From assembly GCA_023213395.1 (NCBI GenBank), contig CM041465.1:216325741-216389740 (forward strand): a stretch of DNA of 64,000 nt. The letters run 5' to 3'. Source of the stretch: Cycas panzhihuaensis (taxonomy: Eukaryota > Cycadophyta). A program made the translations under genes and the position numbers. How positions within the stretch are numbered: the first letter of the stretch is position 1; the number at the start of each line of letters is the position of its first letter. Under the pieces are notes generated by a model. The model had not been told where the DNA came from. It ran no database searches and saw only the letters and a list, made by a program, of their open reading frames with translations. Positions 33,483 through 44,884 of the stretch are shown here, one piece after another.

Positions 33483-33933
33483 TGATAAAAGAATTAATGA
33501 TAGATTTTATTAATTTATTAAGGATTTATTGTATTATATTTATGTAATGTTTTGTACATAGTTTATATTGAGGGCTTCATTATCATAAAAGGGTTAAGTC
33601 ACAACTTAATGTTATGAACTTATATGTGTGGGGATTTATTTACTCTTAATATTAAAATATTATAAAGTTGATTTAGTCTTGTAAGGTGTCAATTATCACC
33701 TTACATGATCTTATGTTGAATATTCCTCTTTCTTATTATAACTACCTCTTTTGCTTCTTATGTGAGGCTTTTTCTATGTAATATACTTTTGATGATATGA
33801 ATTAATGAAAGTGATTTTATATTGGAGCTTTTAAGAAATTCATCACTTCCCGTATGTATTCATTAATCAACTACTTTGAGGTATGCATGAGTCTTGAACC
33901 TGGGCTAAAACCAAGTAGACCTCTCTCCTATCA
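33483..33933 (+). repeat. 3' LTR of copia-1
   Basis: 451 bp, starting TGATAAAAGAATTAAT and ending CTCCTATCA, followed by the ATAAT duplication. It is 15 bp shorter than the left LTR, mainly through a small deletion near the TATGTAATA repeat. Confidence 0.92.
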
Positions 33934-34358
33934 ATAATCCTTTGGACTTTTTCTTTATCCATTGATACTACTTAAAGGGTTCTGATTCTGTATGTAAGGA
34001 AGCTAATATGATTTTTTTATTAGATGGCACTTGGTGAAAATTAAAAATTGTTCCATTTGGTTGATCTAGGTCTTACATCTTTTCCATTGATTTTTCTGAT
34101 TTCTAACTTATGGAGATAATTAGACCGTAGCCCTGCCAAGTCATAATGATTCCCTTCACTCCCTATCTTATCCTTCCCCTTCCAAGACCCCTCATTATTT
34201 TTTTGTAATGTCACTTGACTTATAATAACATTGAGGGTTTTGTCAATCTCTCCAATTTGGTTTTTAAATTTAGCTAGCCTAATGTCCATATGTCCTCAAC
34301 GGGACACCACAATATCATTGAGATGTTCACTTTTCTCTGGGTTGATCTTTGGGGCCAT
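33934..34358 (-). pseudogene. chromovirus C gag (right part)
   Basis: Continues the element split by copia-1. The start is at 34358 with MAPKINPEKSEHLNDIVVS, very close to the family gag start. The open frame 34289-34041 carries DIRLAKFKNQIGEI and then RKINGKDVRPRSTKWNNF, corresponding to KKFNG.YVPGSPKWNN of chromovirus A. The matching junction on both sides of copia-1 supports the nesting. Confidence 0.75.
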
Positions 34359-35103
34359 GGTTATAGGACCTAATCAGAGTTGAATGTTTACTTTATAAAA
34401 GGTATCTAGGATTAGGGTGTCCTTAGGTTATTTTCTGTAAAGTATAAGAGTTTTTTTACCCTTTTTTTTTTGTTTAAATTTGACAAGCTTATTTGATTTA
34501 CCCTAAATAACCACAACTAAGGTTTAGTCATTAGAGTCAGACTGATGAAGACCAATAACATAATACTTTCTAGGTCTATAATTATCTCGTCTATGGGCTC
34601 TCTTATATATTGATCTTGTTTGTAATAATGACTAACCCAATATTTCATAGCACTAACTACAGAGGATCGTTCATACTTGTAGCCTTACTACCTATCTTTG
34701 AGGTGTGTGGAGAGTAGTATTTTAGGGTTAATCAGTTATTGATGCACCATAGATGATAGAAAGCCAAGGATTAGCTAAGGATTTCTATCTAGTCTTCTCC
34801 TATCCTATATGGTCCTCCTATATACTTGTAGGGTTGTGGAGGCTCACTTTTATAACTAGGTTTTATCTGAGGTTTGCAATTAAGAGTGTAATCTCCTATG
34901 CTTCAGGCAAAGGTAGAAAAGCCACAATATACTATACCTAAAATGACAGATCCTTGTGATGTTTTAAGACCCCCAGCACAGGGTCTTTAGCCTAGACCAA
35001 CTAAACAAATTATGAACAACAAAGTAAACTACTACAAATTACCAAAGAGAAAATGACAAAGCTATAGAAATAAAATTATAAATACCTAGATGACACCTCC
35101 TAG
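34359..35103 (-). other. leader of chromovirus C
   Basis: Untranslated DNA with partial similarity to the chromovirus A leader (a T-rich run at 34451-34472; catagatg-type words near 34748). No gene. Confidence 0.5.
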
Positions 35104-35124
35104 ATTGTTGTTCTAAATACCAAT
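35104..35124 (-). other. primer-binding site of chromovirus C
   Basis: On the minus strand, attggtatttagaacaacaa lies next to the LTR. It is a decayed form of TGGTATCAGAGC. Confidence 0.6.
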
Positions 35125-35420
35125 TGAAATGAATCTGAATTAAAGAGAGCAATCCAAAATGTACATGACAATATGAGAGCAAAAAATACACATAAGAGCA
35201 TAAGAACATCAATAGTCACTTGTATTGATGGGCCTCTTTGAGGGGGCAACCTCTAATACATAAGATCATAATACTTAAACTTGATGATCCCACTCATACA
35301 TTATATACATATATAGGGCTATTAAGACCACCCATTTCTTGAACTTATAAATATGGGATAATTACAAGAACAATAATGGAAGACTTGAGAAGAAGAGTGA
35401 TAAGGGTTAGGTTCTTAATA
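35125..35420 (-). repeat. 5' LTR of chromovirus C
   Basis: About 296 bp, bounded by TGAAATGAATC on the left and by GGTTCTTAATA on the right. It shares the internal words acttgtattg and gagggggcaacctc with the chromovirus A LTR. No partner LTR survives on the left of the element. Confidence 0.65.
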
Positions 35421-35560
35421 GTGTATATATATGTATATCAAATAATTGGAAAATAAATCAAAGTATCATTCTCTGTTGAGAAAACTTGAGTGTCCTTGTT
35501 ATTATTTTGTCACATTCTTGTGACCTTCTAGCATTCATCTTTCTAAATAACAACTACAAC
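35421..35560 (+). repeat. 3' part of an LTR, gypsy family E/D
   Basis: The stretch from about 35440 matches 57420-57560 and 61450-61583: atcattctctgttgagaaaa, tgaccttctagcattcatct, aataacaacta. All three end just before the same PBS-like site, so this is the right end of an LTR whose left part is missing here. Confidence 0.7.
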
Positions 35561-35572
35561 TAGTAGCAGATC
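35561..35572 (+). other. PBS-like site of gypsy E
   Basis: TAGTAGCAGATC matches the tRNA-iMet site TGGTATCAGAGC at 9 of 12 positions. The same site follows the LTR copies at 57561 and 61584. Confidence 0.5.
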
Positions 35573-36439
35573 ACTGTAAGTGGTATTAAATTTATTCAAT
35601 ATTTGGGCACTACAATAAGAATCAGGAAACAATCTAATTATTATAATCACTCTACCTTCACTCATCCATTTTCCATTGCCATATTTTTTAGCATTTCCTA
35701 TATGCCCCTCCTTATCATTTCCACTTTACCCATCAACCTCAATAGACCCACCTTCACTCTACCGAACACCACACCTCCTAATTCTTAGCTATCATTGGCT
35801 TACTCCTTCTGTTAATCTCTTACCATCTATATTTCCTTCCTCCTTTCCCTTCATTTCCCTAAACCCTTACATCTCTTCATTTATATTTTCAAGTTATTCT
35901 CCTCCTGATGCTATCTCCTAATCCCTACTTACCTATCTACTTCTCCTTGCGTATTGTTCAAGTTTCCCTCTTGTCAATACTATATTCGAACCTCTACTCA
36001 CCTCTCCTTATTCCTCCTACTATATGACATGGATCTATACCATGTACATTGCTCTTGACTATTTTATTATTGCACATCCAATGTTGACTAACCTTACTTA
36101 GTGAACAAAAAAAAAAAAAAAACGAAACCCAATTTTATGGTTTAGTCAAAATGATAATATTTTTACTAAGAGAATATTCTTTCCCTTTCAAATTTAAAAC
36201 TCTCATGCAAAAATTAACATAAATTGTAACTTCCTTTAAATTATAAACTACATGATCTATAAGACCTCTCCATATCTACCTTAACTACTTCTCTAATTTA
36301 CTATTTTTTGATTCACGTGCATTAGAGAAAGAGGTCATTCATTTGCCTTATGTAAAATGAGTATACTCTTGCTATAATCATAATCAAATGACCTCCATTC
36401 CATATAGTGCCAAAGAAACTCATGATATTAGATGTTAAA

Positions 36440-36480
<41 letters not shown>

Positions 36481-37096
36481 GGTATGTATAATAGTAAAGT
36501 AAAATATAAGAAAAGATTAAGAATGACTACCAAGGAAAATATCAGCAACAATGTTAACATTTGCCTAAACTTATTGAATAATGTATTAAAAGGATTAATA
36601 ATAAATTATTAACCTTTATAGATTCTAATGCTAAAATATTGTATTTTCCATTAAATAATAATGACAACAATTTACTTCATTTAGTATAAAAATATCTTAT
36701 TATTCCTAATTTTAGAATGAAGGGATTAATGGACATAGATGAATGAATTACAAAGTTAACATTAGTAATTTGGAACATCTCTATTACTAATGAAAATAAC
36801 AAAACCCAATTTTCTACCAATCACTTATAAGGGCATATTTACATTTGAGTATAAAAATGGTACATAAGTTATAGGTTTGTATATCACACTAACCTTGTTA
36901 ATGACCTTTGTGAATATATCGAAGGCCCTAACTTGGTCTTATATAAGTCACAACTCTCTCACTACTTCTAACAAGATTCCTCTATAGAGTTCACTAAGGA
37001 GGTTGCCTAATGAAGAAGTTGTATAATTTGCTAGGGTAACATCCATCTTAATATTATCATTGAGGTTATAATTATTAGATAATATTCAATTTATAA
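35573..37096 (+). mobile_element. gypsy E leader and gag relic
   Basis: Homologous throughout to 57573-59060. It has a Pro/Ser-coding, pyrimidine-rich leader (35640-36090), an A-run (36105-36122), then gag remnants corresponding to MATKEDINNNL and the WIAKLTIAI/EGYIY region. A (CT)n microsatellite at 36442-36474 replaces a short part of the leader. The relic ends where copia-2 inserted. Open frames at 35603-35921 are low-complexity and not genes. Confidence 0.6.
36442..36474. repeat. (CT)n microsatellite
   Basis: About 16 CT units followed by tatata. The homologous position in gypsy D (58410) lacks it, so the expansion is younger than the split of the two copies. Confidence 0.9.
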
Positions 37097-37101
37097 GTTA
37101 G
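37097..37101. repeat. target-site duplication, left copy (GTTAG)
   Basis: Pairs with GTTAT at 48490-48494, one base different, flanking copia-2. Confidence 0.65.
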
Positions 37102-37430
37102 TGATGGAATTAATAGACAGAGGGAATAGAATGATAATGCATGAATGAGTTAACCATCAACCCATAAGAGTGGTGGTGTTGATGAACACCAAGGTCTTTG
37201 GACCCAATCAATATATAAGTAGGACATGAGCAGGATGTGGCATATTACTCAAAGTCTACTACTTACTAGCATTGACAAACACCAAAAATGATACCACCAA
37301 GATCTGAAAAAATGTAGCTAGGATCTAGAATAGAGCCAACATGACATCTCTGCTAATCTCAGGTTATCACTCCAATGTGGGTAATTAACCCAAGGTAGAT
37401 ATGAGCCCCAATATGGGCATTATTCCTATA
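37102..37430 (-). repeat. 3' LTR of copia-2
   Basis: 329 bp aligned throughout with 48163-48489 (shared: gataatgcatgaatgagttaac, aagagtggtggt, tgtagctaggatctg). On the minus strand it starts TATAGGAATAATGCCC, a TGTTAGAATAATG-type copia start with decay. The pyrimidine run tttctcctcc on its plus-strand right side is the polypurine tract. Confidence 0.85.
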
Positions 37431-37446
37431 TTTCTCCTCCATAATT
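37431..37446 (-). other. polypurine tract of copia-2
   Basis: Minus-strand ttatggaggagaaa lies next to the 3' LTR. Copia-3 has ttatgggggagaaa in the same place. Confidence 0.75.
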
Positions 37447-38900
37447 CCCATTTGGAGAGACTCTAAATTTATCTTTGAATTTAATAACTTTATCTTACCA
37501 AGTGCCTTTATGAATATATATATGCCACCTATTCTTTTATGTTGCAATAGACCAAGTCTAACTTGCCTTGTTATAATAATTCTCTAATGAAATGATGCTA
37601 TATTTTAATATGCTTTGTCATACCATGAAATATTGAATTCCTAATCATCTAATTATGCTTTGATTATCATAAAGTAATAGAGTGGGACTTATATGTTCTT
37701 CCTATAAATCTTGTAGCAACCTTCTAAGCTAAACTATTTCATATGCTCCTATAATGACTACTTTATACACTACTTCTGTAGTAGATAGAGATACTGTGGC
37801 TTGTTTTTTTGAATTCCATGCAACTACAACTAAACCCAAAATAAATATGTAATCAAAGATAAATTTCTTATCATCTATATAACTTGCCCAATCTGAGTCT
37901 GTATAGCCAACTAATTTATAGTCTTGTAATAACCTGTAATATAATCTATATTTGATTATACCTTTGAGATACCTAAAAATTCTCTTGGCTACTTGGCAAT
38001 GCTTTATCTTAAGCTTATGTATGAATCTAAAATCCACATTGACTACATACATGATATTTGGTCAAGTTGAAGTTAAGTAAATTATAGTTTCAATCAATTA
38101 CCTATAGAGTATGAAATCAACTAATTTTGATTTCTCAAACTTGGACAACTTCAACCTAACTTTTGCTATAGTTGCAAGTGGCTTACAATTACTTATTTTA
38201 AACTTGTGTAATAGGTCTAATGTGTATTTTCTTTGGGAGACAAATATCCCTTTTTCATCTTACTAAACTTCTATGCCTAAGAAATAATAGATTAGTCCCA
38301 AGTCTAGCATTTTAAATTCCTTGTACATATCATTTTTAAATCTTTGGGATAAATGTTCACTATTCTTAGTGTAAACTAAGTCATTAACATATAAACCCAC
38401 AATGAGTATAGAACTTCCTTCTAATTTGATATATAGATTTAGATCATATTGACTTCTTTAGAATCCCTTATCCTTAAAATATTTGTCAATCCTAGAGTAC
38501 TATGCTCTAGGTGCTTATTTAAGTCCATACAAGGTTTTTTTAAGTTTGTAGACCTTGTTTTCTTCTCCTTTCACTTCAAACCCTTTGGGTTGTTGGATAT
38601 ATATTTCTTCATTTACATAGCTATTTAAGAAAACATTTTATACATCCATTTGGTGAATTGTCCAACCTTACTATGCAACTAAGGCCATCATTAATTTGAC
38701 TATTTCTAATCTTGTAATAGGTGTAAATGTCTTGTTATAATTTATGCCCTTAATTTGAGCATAACCCTTAACAACCAACCTTACCTTATATTTATCAATA
38801 GACCCATCTAATTTATACTTGGTCTTAAAGACCCATTTAGTCATAATGATATTTTTACTAGGTGGTAGATCCATTAACTCCTACATATCATTTTTCATTA
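37447..38900 (-). pseudogene. reverse transcriptase and RNase H of copia-2
   Basis: 38874-38671 gives the RT entry TKWVFKTKYKLDGSIDKYKVRLV and GINYNKTFTPITRLE. The catalytic box reads LYVNDLVYTKNS (about 38405-38360), with the first Asp changed to Asn. RNase H at 38052-37729 has YLKGIIKYRLYY, LVGYTDSDWASYIDDKKF and QATVSLSTTEVVYK. The segment order is that of copia pol. Frames are broken between these blocks. Confidence 0.85.
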
Positions 38901-40480
38901 AGGCATTATACTCTTCTTTTATTGCTTTCTTCCATTCATCTTGAGTGTTATCCTCTTCAAAGTTATGAGGCTTATTAGACTCCATAACTTGAGTCATCAA
39001 ATAAAATTCACTCTTTGAGATCTTATAGTCCTTCTCTCAAACTTATTATCTAAAATATTTGAAGGGTTATGAGCTCTTTATACCCATTTAGAAACCTTTC
39101 AATTTAAAGTAAAGAGTCCTACTTCATTTGTATTAAGTACATTTACATCCTTAGAATTTGATTCTACCTCAACCATGATATATATATTTTTATCTTTTTC
39201 AATCATTTTTTCCTGATAAAATTTATTTTCTTTAAAGATGATATACTTGCTTATAATCATCCTTTTACCTTTTAGATCATAAAGGTTATAAGATCTAGAA
39301 GAGTCATTATATCTTATAAAGATATATTTGATGCTTTTATCACCTAACTTTATTCTCCTTTAATTTAGGATATGTACATAAGCTACGCACCAAAAAATCC
39401 TTAAGTGTTTGATGCTTGACTTATATCTTATCCAAGCTCCTTCTAGTATAACCTACCTAATAGCTTTAGTGACACACTTTTTCATTACATAGATAACTAT
39501 ATATATAGCTTCATCTCGATATTCATTTTCTAGATGCTTATTTATAAGCATACTTCTGGCCATTTCAATAATTATTATATTTTTTCTTTTAGTAACCCCA
39601 TTTTTCTATGGGATATAAGGATTGATGAGTTATTTTCTTATGCCATAATATTTGTAATAAGTCTTAAATCCATTTGAAATGAATTATCTCCTATTATTTA
39701 ATCTTAGGGTTAGAATTCTAAGTCCACTTTGCCTTTCCACCAAAGTTTTGAAGTCCATGAAACATTACAGAGTATCTAACTTGAATTTGATGAATTATAC
39801 CCATGTCATTCTTATAAAAGCATTAATAAATATCATAAAGAACTTAGCACCTCCAAGAGAGGGCATATCCATTGGCCCACATAAGTCTCTATATATTAAT
39901 TAGAGGAGCCCATTAGCTTTATAACATTCATTAGGAAATCCTTCTCTTTGTTGCTTTCCAAATATATATCCTCCGCATAGTTTCTTGCTAGGTTAAATAA
40001 TTGGTAGTCTAATTACTATATCCATTCTTTTCGTTAAGGCAAAAATATTGTAATTTACATGGATATGTCTTTTATACTATATTTCATTATTCACATTGGT
40101 TGATGCCTTTAAGGCATAATTATTTATTCAGGGTATGACTAGTTTGAATAATCAACCTCTAGTTATTTGTCCTTTGGATATAATTGGTTTGTTCCTTAAT
40201 TTATATTTGATGGTATATTTCCTATTATTAAAGATTACTTTGTATTTTTGTTCCATCATCTAACCCATTAAAAGTAAGCTCTTCTTAAGGGTTGGAATAT
40301 GTAATACATCAAAATTAGTTTGTATAGAGACATTTTATTTTCTAACAATTGCTTGAGTGGTGTTATCCCCAAACATAATTTTGCTTTTCTTGGGGTTATC
40401 TAATTCTTTAAACCACTCTTCCTTATGATTCATATGCATGGAATACCCTAAATTATTATACCAACTATCTTCTTTCTCAT
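38901..40480 (-). pseudogene. integrase and protease region of copia-2
   Basis: Minus-strand remnants between RT and the gag tail. The DNGGEFISN-type block lies at about 39700-39660 and the linker/polymotif region at 39400-39000. The GAG-pre-integrase and protease region lies at 40450-40200. Plus-strand words such as ccccatttttctatgggatataaggatt (39597) correspond to the PYTPQQNG-type block. Homologous sequence in copia-3 at 51900-53350 supports it. Dense stops; no long frame. Confidence 0.7.
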
Positions 40481-40687
40481 TAGCCATTAAACTTGAAAGA
40501 AATAATCTATCATCATGTTTTTCCTTAACAATTATGTTAATAGTTCCCCTTTGTAAACTTGATATTTTTGTAAAGCAATTATCCTCTAAATGACCATTTC
40601 TATGATAGCAAGAACATTGGATTATTCCTCTACCCCTTAGGCTTCTACCTCTTTGCCCTTGGTTTCTCCCCCTAGGACTTTGAACTC
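40481..40687 (-). pseudogene. gag C-terminus of copia-2 with degraded zinc knuckle
   Basis: The knuckle reads QCSCYHRNGHLEDNCF at about 40615-40568. Copia-3 has CSFCHRLGHLEENY, so here the second Cys is displaced or mutated (Phe-Cys to Cys-Tyr). An Arg/Gly-rich tract follows outward (40690-40620) and is cut by the Tat-family insertion. The rest of gag is at 44885-45801. Confidence 0.75.
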
Positions 40688-40926
40688 TATTTCCTGGCTA
40701 CTGGGAATGGACATGGATAACTTATCTTAGGTAAGTGTAGGTACGTGTTTATCCTCACTTTCATCAACTTTAAGACATTGTTGGATCATCGATAGATACA
40801 CATAGCATGTTGATTGATTGATTGCATGATCATTGTGCTTATCTTTCCTATGTACTCACATTTGCACATAACATTCTAAGTCTATGATGACTCGGGATAC
40901 ATATCCCATGGCATCTTATGATCCTC
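40688..40926 (+). repeat. truncated Tat-family LTR start
   Basis: It begins TATTTCCTGGCTACTGGGAATGG (quoted to the end of the motif at 40710) and matches 41736-41976 almost base for base. It also matches the LTR start at 12919 on the minus strand. Similarity ends abruptly at 40926, where RNase H coding sequence begins. Confidence 0.75.
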
Positions 40927-41735
40927 AGGCCACTAATAACAAAGCTAAATACATGGTTGTTATTCAGGCCCTTTTTGATGTACTTCGTTTCTACCATAGT
41001 CATATTGTGCTCCTTTGTGACTCTCAAATCATTGTGTTGCAGCTCACCCAGGTTTACTAGGTATGATGCCTGTATTTAAGATCCCTTGCTTCGACTGTCA
41101 GGACTCTCCTATCATGTTTCTCCTCCATATACATTCAACACATTCTTCAAGACCTAAATGTTAAGGCAGACAGTCTTGTTCATTGTATCCTCAAGCATTG
41201 TCTCCCTCTTCTTGATGATCCTCCCTGAGGAACCTATTAGGTTGCCTAATCACCTTGGTTTCAGGGTCATCCCATCCTTCATTCTGTAATTTGTTCGTAC
41301 CTCCTAAAGCTGACCACTGATGAGGTTAAACTATAGTAACCACCGGGTTTGTTTCTTCACTTTGCCCTTTGTACCACCTGTGGCACAAAGCCCCTGCATG
41401 TTGATCTTCACTTGTACATACTTTTTGTTATGTTATCTTAATTTCTGGTGTGCTATCTAGTTATGCTTATAACTGTCAGCACCTTGCACCTTGCGTAGGT
41501 GCGATGGGGGCATCCCCCTTATCTACCCTCTCTTTCATTAGATTTTAGGATGACGCATAAGCAACCCCTATGTTGTACTTCTCTTCTCCTTGTCCACGCA
41601 TTCCACCATGACACTTGACACTTCCTTGGATGATAACACCACTATATTTTAATGCATGATACTAACCTTTGTGTTAATAACATTCACCATCGCATCATGA
41701 TTCTAAGCAGCGAGGCTCTGTTGCTAAGGAGGCAA
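40927..41735 (+). pseudogene. archaeal-type RNase H relic and 3' region of the Tat-family element
   Basis: In plus frame 40927-41060 reads ATNNKAKYMVVIQALFDVL and HIVLLCDSQIIVLQLTQVY. A later YIQHILQDLNVKADSLVH lies at about 41125-41180. These are the ECTNNVAEYEAL, CDSQLVV and ADSLA blocks of the second RNase H of Tat retrotransposons. The upstream catalytic DGS block is missing, since the sequence is joined directly to an LTR fragment. 41250-41730 lacks a domain but contains tgggggcatcccc (41505), a word typical of Tat 3' regions, and ends in a purine-rich aaggaggcaagg, a likely polypurine tract. Confidence 0.7.
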
Positions 41736-44700
41736 GGTTTCCCAATTACTAGGAATGGACATGGATGACTCATCTAAGGTAAGTGTAGGTACATATCTAT
41801 CCTCACTTTCATTGGATTTAGGACGCTATTAGATCATCGATTAATGCACATTACGTGTTGATTAGTTGATTGTATGATCACTGTGATTATCTTTCCTATG
41901 TACTCACATTTGCACATAATATTCTAAGCCTATGACAACTCAGGATACGTATCCCATGGCATCTTACGACCCTCTACCATATCTCCATAATACCTCAAAG
42001 TACTCTTAGTTCCCGTAGCCCTATCCTTTATCACTCCTTAGCATGATGTGACCCCTATCAACTTATTTAGGCCTGGTCGTCATCTTTATTCACCACTTAT
42101 CCTTTTTTTGGGCCTTGTTACCACCTTTTTCTCATCCACCGTGGTATCTCTAGGTCCTAAAACACCCTAGACCCTTCAATAATGCATCATTTTTGCCCTT
42201 TCGGTGTCTAGAATCCCCTTTTTGGGAGCCTTCTAGGACCCCCTTTTTATTTTCCCCTGGTTTTGAGTGCACTGCTGTAAATTCCATGGTACCAATGCAA
42301 ACTTTGTGGTACTGCAAAGTTTGTTATGGTGCGACTATTCAAATTTATTTTTTTGTCTAGCCATAGCTAATTTCACATTAAATATGAAATTGACACATGG
42401 TGTCGAGCTGTTTCGTGCTTAGGGTGAGCCCTAATCACCTATTAGGCTAGAGTTAGATTTAAAAACCCAAAATTTACCTCATTCCTCCTTATCTCTAAAA
42501 CAAATTTCTGAAAGGAAGGTTCTCTCTAATTATACCTATCTTATAGTCCTGCCATCTTCTTCCTTATGGTAAAACCACGAGTTACAAGGTAGCAACAACG
42601 AGCTTTCAGGATAGATCTTCTCTATGAATGCTCCACCAAGTCTTAAGCATCAAGTTTGTTACAGATTATGCTCCCTCCTTGCACCATTGTAGGGGTTCTT
42701 CACCAATCCTCCAAGAGGAACCTCTTCCCCAACCAACATATAAGGTATATCTGCCTTAGATCTATTTTTACCAGGTGTTCTTCTAGGCCTGCATATTCTT
42801 CTTCTCCTTTTTCTATTGATGTGTGAAGCCACCCATTATTTCTTCATTCCAGGAAGCAAACCCTCCCTTTTACTGGCTTGTTCTATTCCATCTTGAGGTT
42901 TCCCTCAGGTCCACTCAAGGAGGTGGAGAGAAAAGTGACCAACGAAGAGAGAAAGAAGTTTCAAGGAGGGTTTCGTATCCTTTCTCTATCTCCTCAAGGG
43001 TGGCCCCCACTCTTCGCTCTTTTTCTTCTCCCAATACCTCCTTTGTTCACTCAGAAACCTTTGGGATAGGGAACCTTGTTGATTGCAGTGTTAGCAACAC
43101 CTTGCTCCACCTACAACTAGCCATCATAGCCCCATAAAATTTAGTTTTTAGCAGCAGCTATTTTGATTCATATAACCTTAGCCTTACTTTTGTAAATCTT
43201 GTAAAAGTTGCACATCGCAACTTTTGCAACTCTTACAACTTTTATAACTTTTTTGCAACACTTTTTCATATACAAAATTTGTTGCCCTCTTTACTGTTAG
43301 ATGATCTTGGCTTCTTTCTTGATCAGCAACTTGAGTGCTTGGGTGTGTGGAGACATCTCATTGGAGGGTTATCCATTCTGAGGCTACCCTTCTTTCTTCC
43401 TTTCTCCCCCCTTTCCCATAATTATTGGAACACATAGTATGCATAATAAGTAAAACTAACATTCTTTATGGTGCTTATTGAAGGATATTTGCACAATGTT
43501 CCTTTCCTTTATTCTTTTTCCTTTTAATAAGCATATGCATATATATGTTCACTCCCATATACGTTGAGTGCCCCTTGGGAAAGGGTAAACCATTTTTTGT
43601 GTAGGTTTTGCTCCTTTTGGAGTAACCGAGGGTCTTCATGAAAGGTATGCATATCTCGTTTGTTATCATTGCATTATTTTGAAACTTTATTGTAAGCAAT
43701 TCTTTCTCTTTTCCTTTGGTTCTTTTTGTATTTGGACATTGGGGAAGGTAAGGAAGCCTTGTTGCTATTCCTCTCACAATATCAATTGCAACAAGGAGTG
43801 TTGGGTGGATGAGTGTAGATTGCATATAAAGTGAAAGGGCCTCTATACTGACCATTTGGTTTCCAAGTGTATCCCTTTTATCCTATCATTTCACTCATTC
43901 CTTTCCTCCCTTACTCCTAAAAGAATAAAAAAAAGAACAAAAGAAAAGATAGTCTTGTACTTCATTGTTCATTGCTTGACTTGTTTGATCATATAGGGGG
44001 AAGGGTAATTACTTTGCACAAGAAGGTGTTGATCCCCACTAGTTGCATCTTTACCCTTCTCTCTTGGCTCAAACTCTTGCATTCTCTAGAGTTTGAGTAC
44101 GAAAGGTTGTGAGTTCCTCTACTCCCAACTTATCCTCTTTCCCACGTGCTATTGGGTTAACCTACATTAGTCCTTGCACCCTCTTCCTATAATTCCTACC
44201 TGCTTGTTTCTTTTGGTGCTTATAAAAGACAAAGAGAGGGAGGATAGGATTTAGAGAGAGAGAGTTGTTGTCTTCCTTTGTTTTTCTTCATTTTTATTCA
44301 AGTGCAAACTAGGGACTATAATGACTTATATTACCATACCACTTCATTATATAACAAAAATAAAGAAACAAAATGCATTACCTTGCCCCTACATCTAGTT
44401 ATCTGTTCAAGTGTAGGCACCTTAGGGACATTCCCCCGTAAGGTCTTGCTCTTCCCTTTCAATGAAGCCTCACTTTGCCTTGCCTCTATTTAGGAGTTGG
44501 CTCATTTTCAACCCAACTTCCTCATCTCATCCACATTACTAGTCACCTGTTACTTGCTCGTAGGTACTCTCTCCTTCCGTTAGGAACTACCCCTTCTATT
44601 CCCTCTTCCTAAGAAGGGTGTCCCCCCATCTCGATCCTCCTTCCTCAACCATCCAGGATACGAGGGTCCTTTTGAGGCTACTTAGCAAACCAAGGGAGTA

Positions 44701-44752
44701 TCCCTTTGTCTGCTATGGAATCAAGAAGGTGCTTACCTTAAGGGGAGGCTTG
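41736..44752 (+). repeat. Tat-family LTR, plus orientation (about 3 kb)
   Basis: It starts ggtttcccaattactagg and aligns in order with the minus-strand LTR 12919-10154: the start, CCCATGGCATCTTACGACCCTC (around 41955), the AAACTTTGTGGTAC modules (42310-42340), a tttaaaaaccc TATA (42456), a CT-rich leader, and the end aaccatccagg...ggggaggctt. ORFs inside (42823-43137, 43475-43855, 44278-44493) are not genes. Confidence 0.7.
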
Positions 44753-44884
44753 TATGCCATTTATGGGTCCTCAAACCTACATTTTGACACATAGATGCCC
44801 TTTGTGGGTAATCCTCTCCTTTTCCCTCAAAGATATTTTAGCCTTCAATTGTTGATTATATAGGCTTGAGCCCCCTTGCATCTA
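44753..44884 (+). other. PBS-like site and leader after the Tat-family LTR
   Basis: tatgccatttatgggt (44753-44768) corresponds to taggcaccgtttgtgggt next to the 5' LTR at 10136-10153. The next 100 bp (cacatagatgcccttt) match that element's leader. The fragment stops near 44880, where copia-2 gag resumes. A PBS after this LTR means the LTR acted as a 5' LTR. Confidence 0.6.

Larger units (their letters stand above)
26834..33933 (+). mobile_element. complete Ty1/copia element, copia-1
   Basis: The 7.1 kb plus-strand element has LTRs at 26834-27299 and 33483-33933, a tRNA-iMet-type PBS, a long leader, gag, protease, integrase, RT and RNase H in copia order (integrase before RT), a polypurine tract and an ATAAT duplication. 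It splits the gag of chromovirus C. LTRs differ clearly, and all coding parts carry stops, many at codons that should be Trp or Gln, so it is dead. Confidence 0.93.

Noticed and set aside
35603-35921. Pro/Ser-rich small proteins
   Set aside because: Low-complexity translation of a pyrimidine-rich retroelement leader; the homologous stretch at 57650-57900 is not open.
37102-37430. Similarity of the copia-2 LTR to the copia-3 LTR as evidence for one split element
   Set aside because: Each has its own LTR pair and its own flanking pentamers, so they are two separate insertions of one family.
42823-44493. Several 60-126 codon open frames
   Set aside because: They lie inside the Tat-family LTR, are not conserved in the minus-strand copy and show no domain.
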